DNA of 64,000 nucleotides from Pelagomonas calceolata (taxonomy: Eukaryota; Sar; Pelagophyceae; Pelagomonadales; Pelagomonadaceae): assembly GCA_918797485.1 (NCBI GenBank), contig CAKKNE010000002.1, positions 4,058,501-4,122,500 on the forward strand, given 5' to 3'. Below are positions 26,951 to 36,022 of this stretch, in pieces. Every line of letters starts with the position of its first letter. Within the stretch, counting starts at the first letter, position 1. The notes under the pieces are model-generated. The model was given only the letters and a program-made list of their open reading frames with translations, searched no databases and had not been told where the DNA came from. A program made the translations under genes and the position numbers.

Positions 26951-27366
26951 ACCTTAGGGCGCCGCAGCTTCACGTAGAGCGTCGCACACATCGACGCGAG
27001 CGGGCCGACGCAGCAGACTCCGACAAATTGATAGAGCAGCGACCACTCGAACCGCGTCGCTACACTCATAAACGCGACGGCGGTCACGGGTGCAACAATG
27101 ATCCCGTCGTCGCCCGCGTCCCGCGTCGCTCCCAACACCTCCATGGCGCCGCAGTAGCAGGCCGCGCCCGCGTTCAGCCCCATCCCGAACGCCGTCCCCG
27201 TCGGTATTATTGATAGGTCCAATACTTTCGCAAGGAGATAGAAGGGCGGCGCCACGAAGGCGGCGAGCTGGACGAAGTGCGACCAGATGTGGACGAACGC
27301 GAAGCCCCGGTTTAATAATCGATCCGTCCAGCCGGCGCCCTGGTAGGGGGTCGCGGTCGATGACAT
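26944..27366 (-). CDS. Small multi-pass membrane protein
   Basis: A 140-residue protein starting MSSTATPYQGAGWTD. Hydrophobic segments lie at about 27-50 (HFVQLAAFVAPPFYLLAKVL), 55-80, 88-103 and 108-128. The Gly-rich middle (GTAFGMGLNAGAACYCGAMEVL ... RDAGDDG) faintly recalls Tim17/22/23 or NDUFA11 folds, but I cannot call it. The last residues before the stop (AAG GTG AGT TAA) coincide with a splice donor inside the neighbouring introner-like element, so the true C-terminus may lie in an exon downstream of it, antisense to the plastid gene. Confidence 0.65.
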   Translation of the reverse strand: MSSTATPYQGAGWTDRLLNRGFAFVHIWSHFVQLAAFVAPPFYLLAKVLDLSIIPTGTAFGMGLNAGAACYCGAMEVLGATRDAGDDGIIVAPVTAVAFMSVATRFEWSLLYQFVGVCCVGPLASMCATLYVKLRRPKVS

Positions 27367-27700
27367 GGCTGTTCTGATTTTGGGGGCGCGTCGACGGCGT
27401 GGCGGCGGTGCTGCCTTCGATCGATGCGCTCGTCGCGACGCGTTCGTGAGCGGCTGCGACGCACGTGCTCTCCTGAGGCACTGATGCTCTCCGAGCTGTC
27501 CGCCTCCTGGAGGCCGTGAAACGTTGCGCGGCGGCTCGTGTTGTATGCTGGTGACACAAAGAGTGCCGCGTTAATCAATAGCACCAACAATGCCTACAGC
27601 GCGTGCGCGTGAACTTGTGCGCGGGTTTTGTCTCGTTCCAAAAACGCGACTCTCTCTCGCTCGTATTCCACGGAAGGAGCCCACCCACAATACCTCATAC

Positions 27701-28546
27701 TTACGCCTTCGGCGCCACCGCCCCGCCCTTGTCGAACATCGCCGCGCGCGCCTTCATCTTCGCCCTTCTAGCGTCCGCGTCGGCCTTGGCCGCCTTCTCC
27801 TTCTCCTCCTTGAGATTCTTGACGGCCTCGGCACCACTCGTCTTCTGGGCCTTGCGCTTCGCGGCGGCCAGGGTGAGTTCCAATTTGTTCGTCTCGGTCT
27901 CGTCGCCGGACTCGAGGATGCGCAGTTCTTGCCGCGCGGCCATGCCCTTGACGCCGCCGGCCTCGGCCTTCGCCGTGAGTTCGTCGACCTTCTTCTGGCG
28001 AGCTTTCTTCTCCGCGGCGAACGTCTCCAGGGCTTCCTCGAGCTGCGGCGACAAACCGGCAGGCATACTAAATAACTCCTCGAGCAATTTCGCGCCGACT
28101 TCCGTAATGCCCACGCCATCTAACGACAGGTCCTCCAAGGGCTCCTTCTCATGTCTCTTGTAGTATTCTCCTAAAATCATGGCCTTGTAGTGCAAGATCA
28201 GATATTCTATGAACGATATACGACCATCGGAGTTAATGTCCACGTCTTCGACCTCGTGCTTCCGCTGGATGCCGGTTCTCGTTTTCCCGTGCTTTTGCAA
28301 GAAATCCGCGGCTTGAATGTGGTTCATGTTTTGACTGGAATCGCCCGTGTTCTTGGCGTGCTTCTGGAACTCGGTGCAGAGTCGCGGCACGTCCTGCCAC
28401 TGATCTCCTAACGCAAAGATAAAGCTCTTGAGGAAGAACTCGCACTGGTCGACGGGGTCCTTCTGCCCTAGCTCCGTGAACCTATCTTGTGTGGATTGGC
28501 GGCGCTGGGGCTTCGGTTTTTCCAGGAGTTGGGCCATGGTCGTCAA
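27701..28546 (-). CDS. Calcium-regulated actin-bundling protein, ABP34-like
   Basis: A 281-residue protein, close to the Dictyostelium 34-kDa bundling protein in length. By memory of that family three blocks match: KHEVEDVDINSDGRISFIEYLI (an EF-hand at about 110-130) followed by HYK; a coiled coil with VDELTAKAEAGGVKGMAAR; and LESGDETETNKLELTLAAAKR. The family cross-links actin filaments and is inhibited by Ca2+. Only one of the usual EF-hands is well formed here. The C-terminus is Lys/Ala-rich. Met4 (28537) is an alternative start. Confidence 0.72.
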   Translation of the reverse strand: MTTMAQLLEKPKPQRRQSTQDRFTELGQKDPVDQCEFFLKSFIFALGDQWQDVPRLCTEFQKHAKNTGDSSQNMNHIQAADFLQKHGKTRTGIQRKHEVEDVDINSDGRISFIEYLILHYKAMILGEYYKRHEKEPLEDLSLDGVGITEVGAKLLEELFSMPAGLSPQLEEALETFAAEKKARQKKVDELTAKAEAGGVKGMAARQELRILESGDETETNKLELTLAAAKRKAQKTSGAEAVKNLKEEKEKAAKADADARRAKMKARAAMFDKGGAVAPKA

Positions 28547-28743
28547 ATGAGTAGCGCGGCGTCCCGCGGAGTTGCCTGTTATGCGCCTGGCCTAGGAATT
28601 TGGCTTTTTGGGAGGGTCGCGGCGGCTTATGCGTCGCAGCGCTGCGTCGACGGCTTTGCAGCGGTGCCCGTGCGTCCAAGCGCAGCGTGTGCTAGCACTG
28701 TGGCGCCCTGTAGCGCCGCAACAGATTTTTTTGACCCGGGGGA

Positions 28744-28767
28744 GCTAGCGGTGTGTAAGGCACTAGC
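28744..28767. promoter_or_regulatory. Promoter palindrome copy 8
   Basis: Plus strand GCTAGCGGTGTGTAAGG then CACTAGC. It lies 207 bp from the actin-bundling gene start (counted from 28537 it is 170) and 64 bp from the MYND gene ATG. Confidence 0.65.
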
Positions 28768-28830
28768 CTTATCGGGCGGCGTCGAGCTTGCGTCGCAGGG
28801 CTGCCCCCGAGCGAGTTGACCATATACAAG

Positions 28831-30000
28831 ATGATCCTCACGCAGTGCGCCGTCTGCGCCACGGACCTTGGCCTAACTTCGGGCAAGAAATGCGGCCGCT
28901 GCAGTACACGCTACTGTGGGCCTGAATGCCAGGTGCAGCACTGGAAAGAGGGCGGCCATGACAAGCTCTGCAAACCAATTAAAAAAGCAGGCGGAGCTGA
29001 GCAGTACAACGCAAATAATAAATACACGGAGGCCGTCGCGGAGGCCGTCGAGGCGTGCGCGGACGACACGAAGGGCCAGACGTGCTACATCTGCACGCAG
29101 GCCCTCCATTGGAAGACCAAGGAGGGCCTTGTGCGCGGGTGTTCTTGCCGCGGGACGGCGGGCGTCGTGCACGTGTCGTGCTTGGCGGAGCAGGCGAAGA
29201 TTTTGGTCGCAGAGGCCGAGGAGAATAATAAAGACTCGCAGTGGCATCGGTGGCACACGTGCAGTCTATGCGAGCAACAATACCACGGTGTCGTGCGGTG
29301 CGCGCTCGGGTGGGCGTGCTGGAAGACGTACGTGGGGCGACCGGAGACAATACGTGGGCATCGGACAGGTGCGATGACAATGCTTGGGAACGGTTTATCC
29401 GCGGGAAAACACCTCGAGGACGCGTTGTCCGTGAAAAAGGCCGAGCTGTCTATTCTGCAGCGCCTTGGCGCACCGGAAGACGTCATTTTCGTCGTGCAGG
29501 GCAATATTGCGGTCACGTATGAATTGCTTGGGCGGGGCGAACTGGCTATCCGTTTAAAGCGAGACGTCTACTCTGGAAATCTGAAGCTCTTTGGCGAGGA
29601 ACATTTTGACAGCCTCACATCAGCCAACAACTACGCGTCGTCCCTCGTCGAACTAGGGCACTTCAAAGAAGCCAAAGCACTGATGCGCAAAACGATACCC
29701 GTGGTTCGACGTGTTCTTGGCGAGAATCATGATCTCATTCTCACAATGCGATGGAATTACGCGGAGGCGCTCTACAAGGACGATGGCGCGACGCTCGACG
29801 ATCTGCGCGAGGCCGTGACGACGCTCGATGGCACGGGACAGACAGCGCGGCGCGTGCTCGGTGGTGCGCATCCGATCACAAAGGGGATTGAGAGAGAACT
29901 GCAAATGTCTCGATCAGTGCTCCGTGCCTACGAAGATACAGCGCCAGGCGTGAGCGGTATCCGGAAGGCGGTGGAAGCGATGACGGCGGGGGATGCGTAA
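28831..30000 (+). CDS. MYND / RINGv zinc finger protein with kinesin-light-chain-like TPRs
   Basis: A 389-residue protein from the ATG at 28831. A MYND finger opens it (CAVCATD ... CGRCSTRYCGPECQVQHWKEGGHDKLC, 6-48). A RINGv-type finger follows (CYICTQAL ... GCSCRGTAGVVHVSCLAEQ ... CSLCEQQYHG, about 90-165). The C-terminal half holds TPR pairs of the kinesin-light-chain type (GNIAVTYELLGR, NNYASSLVELGHFKEAKAL, VLGENHDLILTMRWNYAEAL). RINGv domains are usually E3 ubiquitin ligases and MYND binds Pro-rich partners. This domain order is common in my memory of pelagophyte proteomes. Targets unknown. Confidence 0.88.
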   Translation: MILTQCAVCATDLGLTSGKKCGRCSTRYCGPECQVQHWKEGGHDKLCKPIKKAGGAEQYNANNKYTEAVAEAVEACADDTKGQTCYICTQALHWKTKEGLVRGCSCRGTAGVVHVSCLAEQAKILVAEAEENNKDSQWHRWHTCSLCEQQYHGVVRCALGWACWKTYVGRPETIRGHRTGAMTMLGNGLSAGKHLEDALSVKKAELSILQRLGAPEDVIFVVQGNIAVTYELLGRGELAIRLKRDVYSGNLKLFGEEHFDSLTSANNYASSLVELGHFKEAKALMRKTIPVVRRVLGENHDLILTMRWNYAEALYKDDGATLDDLREAVTTLDGTGQTARRVLGGAHPITKGIERELQMSRSVLRAYEDTAPGVSGIRKAVEAMTAGDA

Positions 30001-30024
30001 GAAAAGAAAAACACAAACTACGTA

Positions 30025-30912
30025 CTAGGACATGCTCACCCCCCGCTGCTGGAACGGGTACGTGTACGTGATGAGCGTCTCGAGGGCCTTCGCGTGGCGC
30101 TCGGCGACGCCGAGCGTCGCGTTCTCCAGCTTGAGCATGCGCCCGTCGACGGCCGTGTCGGCGTCCATGCGCGCCCGAGCTTCTCTTTCTAGAGCCTCGG
30201 CGACGTCGACGACCGCGCGCTCGAGCTCGCCGGCGCGCGCGAGCGCCGCCGCCGCGGCGTCGCCCGACACCGGTGGTGGTGGTGGTGGTCGCGAGGCAGC
30301 GGGCTTCGACGAGGACGCGGGTACCGCGTTCGCGGCGCTCGCCGCGGTCCGCGCGGCGGCCGTCGCCGCGGCGACGTCACGAGTTAAATCTGCGACGGCC
30401 TGTTCCAGCCGCTCCAGCCGCTTCGCGTCGAGGCCGCTCGGAGCGGCGCCCTCCGGAGGAGGCGACGCGGTCTCCGGGGGAGGCGACGCGGTCTTAGAGG
30501 CGGCCAGCGTCGCCGCGTCGAGGCGCGCGAGCGCCGCCGCGAGCTTCGCATCAGAAAAAGCGAGGCGCTGGTCGACCTCCTCGATGCCCGGCGCCCGTTT
30601 TAATATCTCAATAGCTTCATCTAACCTCTCCAACGTCCGGCACTCGGCCTGGGTCTCGCTCAGGGCCTGTTCCAGCGGTTGTGTCGCCATCGACGCCGCG
30701 GTCTGCATCCGGCCCACCAGGTCGTCCCTCAAAGATGCGACCTCGTTTTGTACGAGTAGTTTGATCTCCGCCTCGCTCATCCCCGACCCGCCGCCTCCAC
30801 CTATAGGGATGTACTGCGGCTCGCACTTGCCACGGCTGCCGCCGCGGCCGTCCATGAGGGTGAGCTTGGCGTCCAGCGCCGCCCACGTGGCGCAGAGGAG
30901 CATGCGTCGCAT
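30025..30912 (-). CDS. Coiled-coil protein with Pro-Glu-Thr linker
   Basis: A 295-residue protein starting MRRMLLCATWAALDAKLTL. A Gly-rich turn is followed by heptad-patterned helices (about 45-125 and 155-180), a repeated linker (SPPPETA then SPPPEGA), an Ala-rich helix, poly-Pro, and a final coiled coil (ELERAVVDVAEALEREARARM). The N-terminal 15 residues could be a weak signal or mitochondrial leader. No catalytic motif. A structural or tethering protein is inferred. Confidence 0.6.
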   Translation of the reverse strand: MRRMLLCATWAALDAKLTLMDGRGGSRGKCEPQYIPIGGGGGSGMSEAEIKLLVQNEVASLRDDLVGRMQTAASMATQPLEQALSETQAECRTLERLDEAIEILKRAPGIEEVDQRLAFSDAKLAAALARLDAATLAASKTASPPPETASPPPEGAAPSGLDAKRLERLEQAVADLTRDVAAATAAARTAASAANAVPASSSKPAASRPPPPPPVSGDAAAAALARAGELERAVVDVAEALEREARARMDADTAVDGRMLKLENATLGVAERHAKALETLITYTYPFQQRGVSMS

Positions 30913-31079
30913 GATTGACGCGTGTTTGGGCAGCGCGGGCAGCGTTTACAGTGCGCTGCAGCGGCACATTTGTGAGGCGCTCTGCGGCCTGAGCCTGCAC
31001 GAAAAAATTAGCGCAGGACTCTTCATCAAGCAGGAGCGCTCGATCGCGGGGAGGTGTCCGGCAGGGACGGGTTCACGGC

Positions 31080-31103
31080 GCTAGTGTGTGTGCGACCGCT
31101 AGC
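31080..31103. promoter_or_regulatory. Promoter palindrome copy 9 (intergenic 30913-31335)
   Basis: GCTAGTGTGTGTGCG then ACCGCTAGC; the arms are intact and the core drifted. It lies 168 bp from the coiled-coil gene and 233 bp from the hydrolase gene. Nothing else supported in this 423-bp gap. Confidence 0.6.
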
Positions 31104-31335
31104 TAAATATCATGCCGCTCAAAAATCGCGCGTGCACCTCGAGAATTGGTGCCGAGTGGCCGAGTTGAGTTGCTCGGAGCCATCTTTGCGACTTCCTTTG
31201 CGCCGCGAGCAACTCGACGTGCAGAAAGCGCTGCGGGAGGGCTCAAAACGCTGTGAGGCGCCAAAAGGCCCAAGCTGACAGCACACGCGCGCGCACCCTG
31301 CACGCACGCAGATTAGGACACGCAGAAAAAAGACA

Positions 31336-32280
31336 ATGGACGCCTTCGTCAAGAAGCGCAAGGCCCCCGACGGCGCCGACAAAGTGCGGCCGACCTTTGT
31401 GGTGTGCCCCGGAGCCGGCGGCGGCGACTGCGCCGCCTTGACCCAAGCGCTGGCGACCTTCGGCAAGACCACAACAATTGCCAATGGCAAGTGGGCGGGG
31501 AACTTCCCTTCCCAGATGGGCGCGAACGTCCAGCTGGTCGTCGATGCGGCCCGAAGAGCCGCGGCGGACGGCGCGCCAGTTATCTTGGTGGGCCACTCCT
31601 TCGGGTGTCGCGTCGTTGCGGAATTGCTGACGAGCGAGGCGGTCCCGAAGCCGTCTGGTGTGCAGAGATTGCCTTCCAACGTCATTACGAGTGGCGCGGT
31701 CCTGGAATCATTTCCGCTCTATGGCCCGTCGCCGCCCAAGCCCTCTACCGATAGGGAAGTGTCGATCCGGAACCTCCCTTCTCAGTCCAAGATTTTATTT
31801 TTGAGTGGAGCCAAGGACGAGTTCCTGGATAGGAGCAAGCAGTGGCGCTCGGGTCAACCCGTGGGCGAGGCTGCGTTGAAAGCGGTCCTTGCTACGTCTC
31901 AATGCGACCCCACGGTGGTCATGGTCGACGGCGCGAGACATGCGGCCTTCAAGGTTGCGAAAGCAAAGAGCGACACGGTCCGCCGGAGCAACATCGCCGC
32001 GATCAAGGCGCACGTCTTCGAGCGTTTGTTAACGACGGCGCGGCCCGTGACGGCGCCCGTGCCCGCTCCGAACAAACCGCCGCCTCTCGTGAAGCCTGTA
32101 GCTTTAAGGCCGCCGACGCCGCCACCTTCTTCTGAAATAGTGCCGCCGTCCACGACCGAGCGGCCCGAGCCCGAGCCGCTGAAGGTCGCTCTACCTGAAG
32201 CGGGCCTGGCCAACTTCATGGCCAAACCTGATGTGTCGAGCCCGGAGCCGAAGAAGGCGCGCCCGAACGCGGAGAACTAA
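31336..32280 (+). CDS. Alpha/beta-hydrolase of the TEX30/KANSL3 type
   Basis: A 314-residue protein. The hydrolase domain spans about 15-235: oxyanion strand VVCPGAGGG, nucleophile elbow GHSFGCR (Ser88), acid in LSGAKDEFLD and His in VDGARHAAFK, so the triad appears complete. The pattern best fits the TEX30/KANSL3 group of small hydrolases. A basic start (KKRKAPD) could be a nuclear signal. The C-terminal 75 residues are Pro-rich and disordered. Substrate unknown. Confidence 0.75.
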   Translation: MDAFVKKRKAPDGADKVRPTFVVCPGAGGGDCAALTQALATFGKTTTIANGKWAGNFPSQMGANVQLVVDAARRAAADGAPVILVGHSFGCRVVAELLTSEAVPKPSGVQRLPSNVITSGAVLESFPLYGPSPPKPSTDREVSIRNLPSQSKILFLSGAKDEFLDRSKQWRSGQPVGEAALKAVLATSQCDPTVVMVDGARHAAFKVAKAKSDTVRRSNIAAIKAHVFERLLTTARPVTAPVPAPNKPPPLVKPVALRPPTPPPSSEIVPPSTTERPEPEPLKVALPEAGLANFMAKPDVSSPEPKKARPNAEN

Positions 32281-32363
32281 CGCCACACCTCATGGTGTGG
32301 ACCTAACCTAAGTATATTGCCTGTTATTTGCTCCGAGTCGATAGCATGTAGCAAAAAACATAC

Positions 32364-35300
32364 TTACATGAAGCGCCCGTCCCAGGCGCCCGGGTCCATG
32401 GCCTCCGTCAGCGCCTTGCCCGTCCGCAACCCTTCCCGAGCCCTAAATTCAAACACCCTTCCTTCCCCAAGCTTCCTGCGGTACCGCACCACACCAGAAG
32501 GGTCGGCCTCCTTCCAGCCGTACTCCGACGGGTCGTCCTTCTGCGGGCCGTCGTCGTTCTGGCGGGAGGACGGCCGCGACCGTGATGACTTTCTGGGAGG
32601 GACGCGGATCCCAGCTAGTTGTTTCCGGTCGTCTTTCTTCGCGTGTTCGAAGAGTCCGAGATGGGGTTTTGGTACTTTTTCCTTCCCATGTTTGAACGAG
32701 AGCGGGACCACGCTACAAACGTATGGTGTCGGCTTCGGTACGGGTGGCATCATAGGATTTAAACCAGCCTCTCTCAACCGCTGCTCCCGGTCGATTTGCG
32801 CATCAATTGTATCCAGGAAGAAGTCTACCACTAGGACATCCGGTGCCGGTGGTAGAAACCGGTCGCGCTCGTCACAGATCTCGCCCAATTGCGAGCAGAC
32901 CTCGTCCACGAAACCCCGGACGCGTCGATGGACCGACGGCACCTCATGTACCGCGGGTAAGGATTCCAGCATCCCCAGAAAGTCCTCATATTTAGTTTCG
33001 CTGCCGTCGCATAATCGCTCGACGTCGATCATAGACAGATCAAAGCCTAATTGATCAAAGGCCACGCACAGCTCCTTGACGTTCAAGGAGTCGCGATCGC
33101 CCGCAAGTTTCTGGAAGGCGTATTGGGCTCGCATGTGCATCGGCTCTCGTACTTTACCACTATCAAACAATGCGTCGGTGCCAAAAAGTTTTACGTAAGG
33201 TACTGTATCCTCCTTCGTAAATGACCGTAAAGAACACCGTACCACTGCTCTTTTGACCCGCAAGCCCTTCAGCGACTCCACCGTTGCCTGAAATTGCTCG
33301 AACGACAACTCGCCCTCGACGAGCAAAGCCTCAATTTTCTCCGACGTAAAGTAGTGCTCCACCCGCAGATCCCCAAAAAGTAACCCTAAGGCTTCGCCGT
33401 TCAGCGTCGTGCGCCGGTCCCCGCCCTTGACACTCCATAACCTCATCAAGTACTTGTCATATACTTTTCTCAGTTTGTAGCCCTCATCTGATTCCAGTAA
33501 GTCGAGTAACTCCGAAAACTGTTCGTGGTTCACACCCTCACCACCCTTCGAGTAGTGCTCGATGGTATCAGACAAGTCTTCACTGTCAGGCACAGTAAGC
33601 TTCATGTCCACAAAGACCTGCTCCAGGCCATCGACATCCACTCGACCGCCCTCGTTGTACTTGATGAAGGCGTCCCGATGCCTCGTTGCCTTCTTCTTTG
33701 ATGTTTCATTCGGTTCCGCAATTCGTATGATAGCCTCGCCCACACCCTCGTCCGGCTTGTCGAGTCGTGCGCGTTCCACAGCTCTTCTTCGGTCGAAATT
33801 CTGAAAAATAGCCAACCAGGCACCCTTGGTCTTTTCGAACACTTCCGTCAAGTCATTGACCGTGGTTTCCATTCTAGCGAGCCATTCCGGACCGTGCTGT
33901 ACACTTGAGTCGTACTGCGACACCGCGCATAACGTACCTTCACTATCAATAGTAGCGACGTATCTCTGGGCAAGGTCAAGGCAGTCGACTCTTTTTTCAA
34001 CGAGGAAAGGCAGGGGGAAGCACTCCCTAAGAGGCCACGCAGTCTCTTGCTGGTAGATGCGCAGACCGTCCTCGAGGGCGTGCTTCACCGTTTCCGACTT
34101 AAGGATCAATCGCAACACATCTTCAGCTTTATAATAAGATAATGCTTTGAATTGAGACTCCCTGAATAATTGTAATTGATCATTTTTCGCTTTCCGTTGT
34201 TGGAGCGTGTCCCGACCACCGCGGTTCATTTCCTTCTGCTCCTTGAGCTTCTCCCGCGCTTCCTTGCGCTTCTGCCTTGCTAGTTTCTCCTTGGCCTTGT
34301 CATCTGTGGTCTTCTCGAGGAAGCAAGTCGAGACAGGGGCGTCCCATTTGATGCCCTCGTCGTCTTCGCTTTCCGACGACGAGGGCTCCTCTAACCGCGC
34401 TAACAACGCGTCGTCGAGCAGTCTCAACGCATCGCTCTGGGCGCTGTCGTCGAGCGTCGCGCACGGTAGTAAGCTACAGCACGCGTGGTGCTTCAAAGCT
34501 TCTCTGATCGCCTGGGCCTCCCGCTCCTTCTTCTGCGCCTTCTCCCTCTCTTCCAGCGCATCCAACATGTTACAGAACTCGTCGAAGTAGACCTCGTCGC
34601 GCTCCTCGTCCTTGACCTGTGTGGAATGGACTCCGTCGCGACACGGCCGCGGCTCCCGCGCGAGACGCGTGGACTCTCTCACGGCCACATCGACGGCGTT
34701 GAGCGTCGATGCCATCGACGCGCCCCCACCAGGATTCTGCGCCGCGCCACGGACCGCATATTCAAAAATCAGGTCGTTGATCTGCTCCTGCGGTAACACG
34801 CGCTTCATGTCCCGGAAGATGACATCCAGCTCGCCCGCGTCCACGGTACCTCCTCGATCGACATCGTATCTGTTGAAGATGATCTGGTGTTCTTTTTGTT
34901 TACGTAAACGCATCTCCTCGGTGACATACGGCTCGTCCTCAGACTTCTGTGGAGGAGGCTCCTTTCTATATCTAGGTTGTGATAGTTTCCTCCCTAGGTA
35001 CCGATGCGCGTTCTCCAGGGCGTCCCGCAGTTTACCGAGCTCATACAGCGCCTCGGACCGCTCATCTCGCAGTTTCCGTTTCGCCTCGTTGGCCTTCCTA
35101 TGCAATGTATCTTTCTGTAGCCGACGCTTAGCTTTCTCTTCCTCGTTCTGTAAGCGTCGTTTCATGTTCTCCATCGTGCCCAGATTTGGCTCCCTTTTCA
35201 ACATGAGTGGTGGTCGCTTCCAGGTTAAGGGGTGCGGATTTCTCTTCGACGTGAACGAGGCCTTCTTCTTCTTGCCTACTGGACTATGCGCTTTCTGCTC

Positions 35301-35894
35301 CTTCTCGACGTCTAGGTCGATGTAGTACTTGTTGTTTCCCTTGGCTCTTTGTTCAAATTTTGTTAACAGCCACCTCCTAATTTTCCTTCTACAAATAAAA
35401 CCTCGTCCTAAGGATTGGAGTCTCGGTAACAACTCTCGGGCACTCGCCATCTTCTTGGCCATGAATTCGTAGGTAGCAGGCATGTCTGTCAATATCTCAT
35501 CTACGAAAATATCGAGGTCTTTTGCATGAGTCCCCTGCCTTGCTGTCCTTCTCAAAGCTGCGGCGCATTCCGGCGTGAGCCAGATATAGGTCTGCGGGAC
35601 GGCTTGGAGTGACTCATTCTGTTCGACGTCGTCGCGCCACAGGTCGGCGCCGTACTGTAAGAGAGTATGCGCATATTCACACGCCTTTTCTCGTCTTTCC
35701 TTGACTACTTTTTGATTCTCCTCTCTAGCTTTGCGCTCGACCTCGTCCCTACACACAGCCCACTGGTGCTGGGCGCTCCTTAAGCACACGGTGGCTGGCA
35801 GCCACGGGGACAACTGGAGGTAGGCGTCGGACTTGGGCGGCGGGGGCTTCTTGGGCGCTGCGGCTGGCTTCTTCTTCTTCTCGCCGGCGGCCAT
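32364..35894 (-). CDS. Giant IQ / EF-hand coiled-coil protein
   Basis: A 1176-residue ORF. The N-terminus is Lys/Pro-rich (GEKKKKPAAAPKK). An IQ-like helix lies near 170-185 (LQSLGRGFICRRKIRRWL), with long charged coiled coils around it. EF-hands follow: FNRYDVDRGGTVDAGELDVIF (about 345-365), a partner ending DEVYFDEF, FIKYNEGGRVDVDGLEQVF (about 745) and further degenerate pairs to about 1030. A 138-nt in-frame segment (34754-34617) looks like a retained introner; if spliced, the protein is 1130 residues. A calmodulin-like cytoskeletal or flagellar scaffold is inferred. Confidence 0.7.
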   Translation of the reverse strand: MAAGEKKKKPAAAPKKPPPPKSDAYLQLSPWLPATVCLRSAQHQWAVCRDEVERKAREENQKVVKERREKACEYAHTLLQYGADLWRDDVEQNESLQAVPQTYIWLTPECAAALRRTARQGTHAKDLDIFVDEILTDMPATYEFMAKKMASARELLPRLQSLGRGFICRRKIRRWLLTKFEQRAKGNNKYYIDLDVEKEQKAHSPVGKKKKASFTSKRNPHPLTWKRPPLMLKREPNLGTMENMKRRLQNEEEKAKRRLQKDTLHRKANEAKRKLRDERSEALYELGKLRDALENAHRYLGRKLSQPRYRKEPPPQKSEDEPYVTEEMRLRKQKEHQIIFNRYDVDRGGTVDAGELDVIFRDMKRVLPQEQINDLIFEYAVRGAAQNPGGGASMASTLNAVDVAVRESTRLAREPRPCRDGVHSTQVKDEERDEVYFDEFCNMLDALEEREKAQKKEREAQAIREALKHHACCSLLPCATLDDSAQSDALRLLDDALLARLEEPSSSESEDDEGIKWDAPVSTCFLEKTTDDKAKEKLARQKRKEAREKLKEQKEMNRGGRDTLQQRKAKNDQLQLFRESQFKALSYYKAEDVLRLILKSETVKHALEDGLRIYQQETAWPLRECFPLPFLVEKRVDCLDLAQRYVATIDSEGTLCAVSQYDSSVQHGPEWLARMETTVNDLTEVFEKTKGAWLAIFQNFDRRRAVERARLDKPDEGVGEAIIRIAEPNETSKKKATRHRDAFIKYNEGGRVDVDGLEQVFVDMKLTVPDSEDLSDTIEHYSKGGEGVNHEQFSELLDLLESDEGYKLRKVYDKYLMRLWSVKGGDRRTTLNGEALGLLFGDLRVEHYFTSEKIEALLVEGELSFEQFQATVESLKGLRVKRAVVRCSLRSFTKEDTVPYVKLFGTDALFDSGKVREPMHMRAQYAFQKLAGDRDSLNVKELCVAFDQLGFDLSMIDVERLCDGSETKYEDFLGMLESLPAVHEVPSVHRRVRGFVDEVCSQLGEICDERDRFLPPAPDVLVVDFFLDTIDAQIDREQRLREAGLNPMMPPVPKPTPYVCSVVPLSFKHGKEKVPKPHLGLFEHAKKDDRKQLAGIRVPPRKSSRSRPSSRQNDDGPQKDDPSEYGWKEADPSGVVRYRRKLGEGRVFEFRAREGLRTGKALTEAMDPGAWDGRFM
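34617..34754 (-). mobile_element. Candidate in-frame introner inside the EF-hand gene
   Basis: On the minus strand GCG|GTCCGTGG at 34754 opens and ATTCCACACAG| at 34617 closes a 138-nt, 46-codon segment without stops. The 3' end matches the introner end seen at 23427 and 21890, and the segment contains GTCGATGGC as in that family. Removing it joins FEYA to VKDEERDEVYFDEF and restores a compact EF-hand pair. The flanking duplication is poor, so this is less certain than the GH3 case. Confidence 0.55.
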
Positions 35895-36022
35895 GCCTAC
35901 GGCATGGGGGCTGCCCGCGCAGCGCTTGGCTGGTTGTCGGGGCGCGAGCCCGCACGCTATCGACCTGGGGCTTTGGATATCAAGGCTCCTAGTCTTGGTA
36001 CTTACGGACTATGTACTTCCTT

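Noticed and set aside
27312-27590. Minus frame with a leader-like LVLLINAALFVSPAY start
   Set aside because: No ATG opens it, a stop lies just upstream, and it overlaps the start of the membrane gene at 27366 in another frame.
28485-28500. TTGTGTGGATTGG resembling an introner end
   Set aside because: Weak match within the continuous N-terminal coding region of the actin-bundling gene; no second end found.
31139-31215. tRNA-like GTGGCCGAGT stretch
   Set aside because: The D-arm-like sequence is not followed by a T-arm (GGTTCGAATCC-like) or matching acceptor stem.
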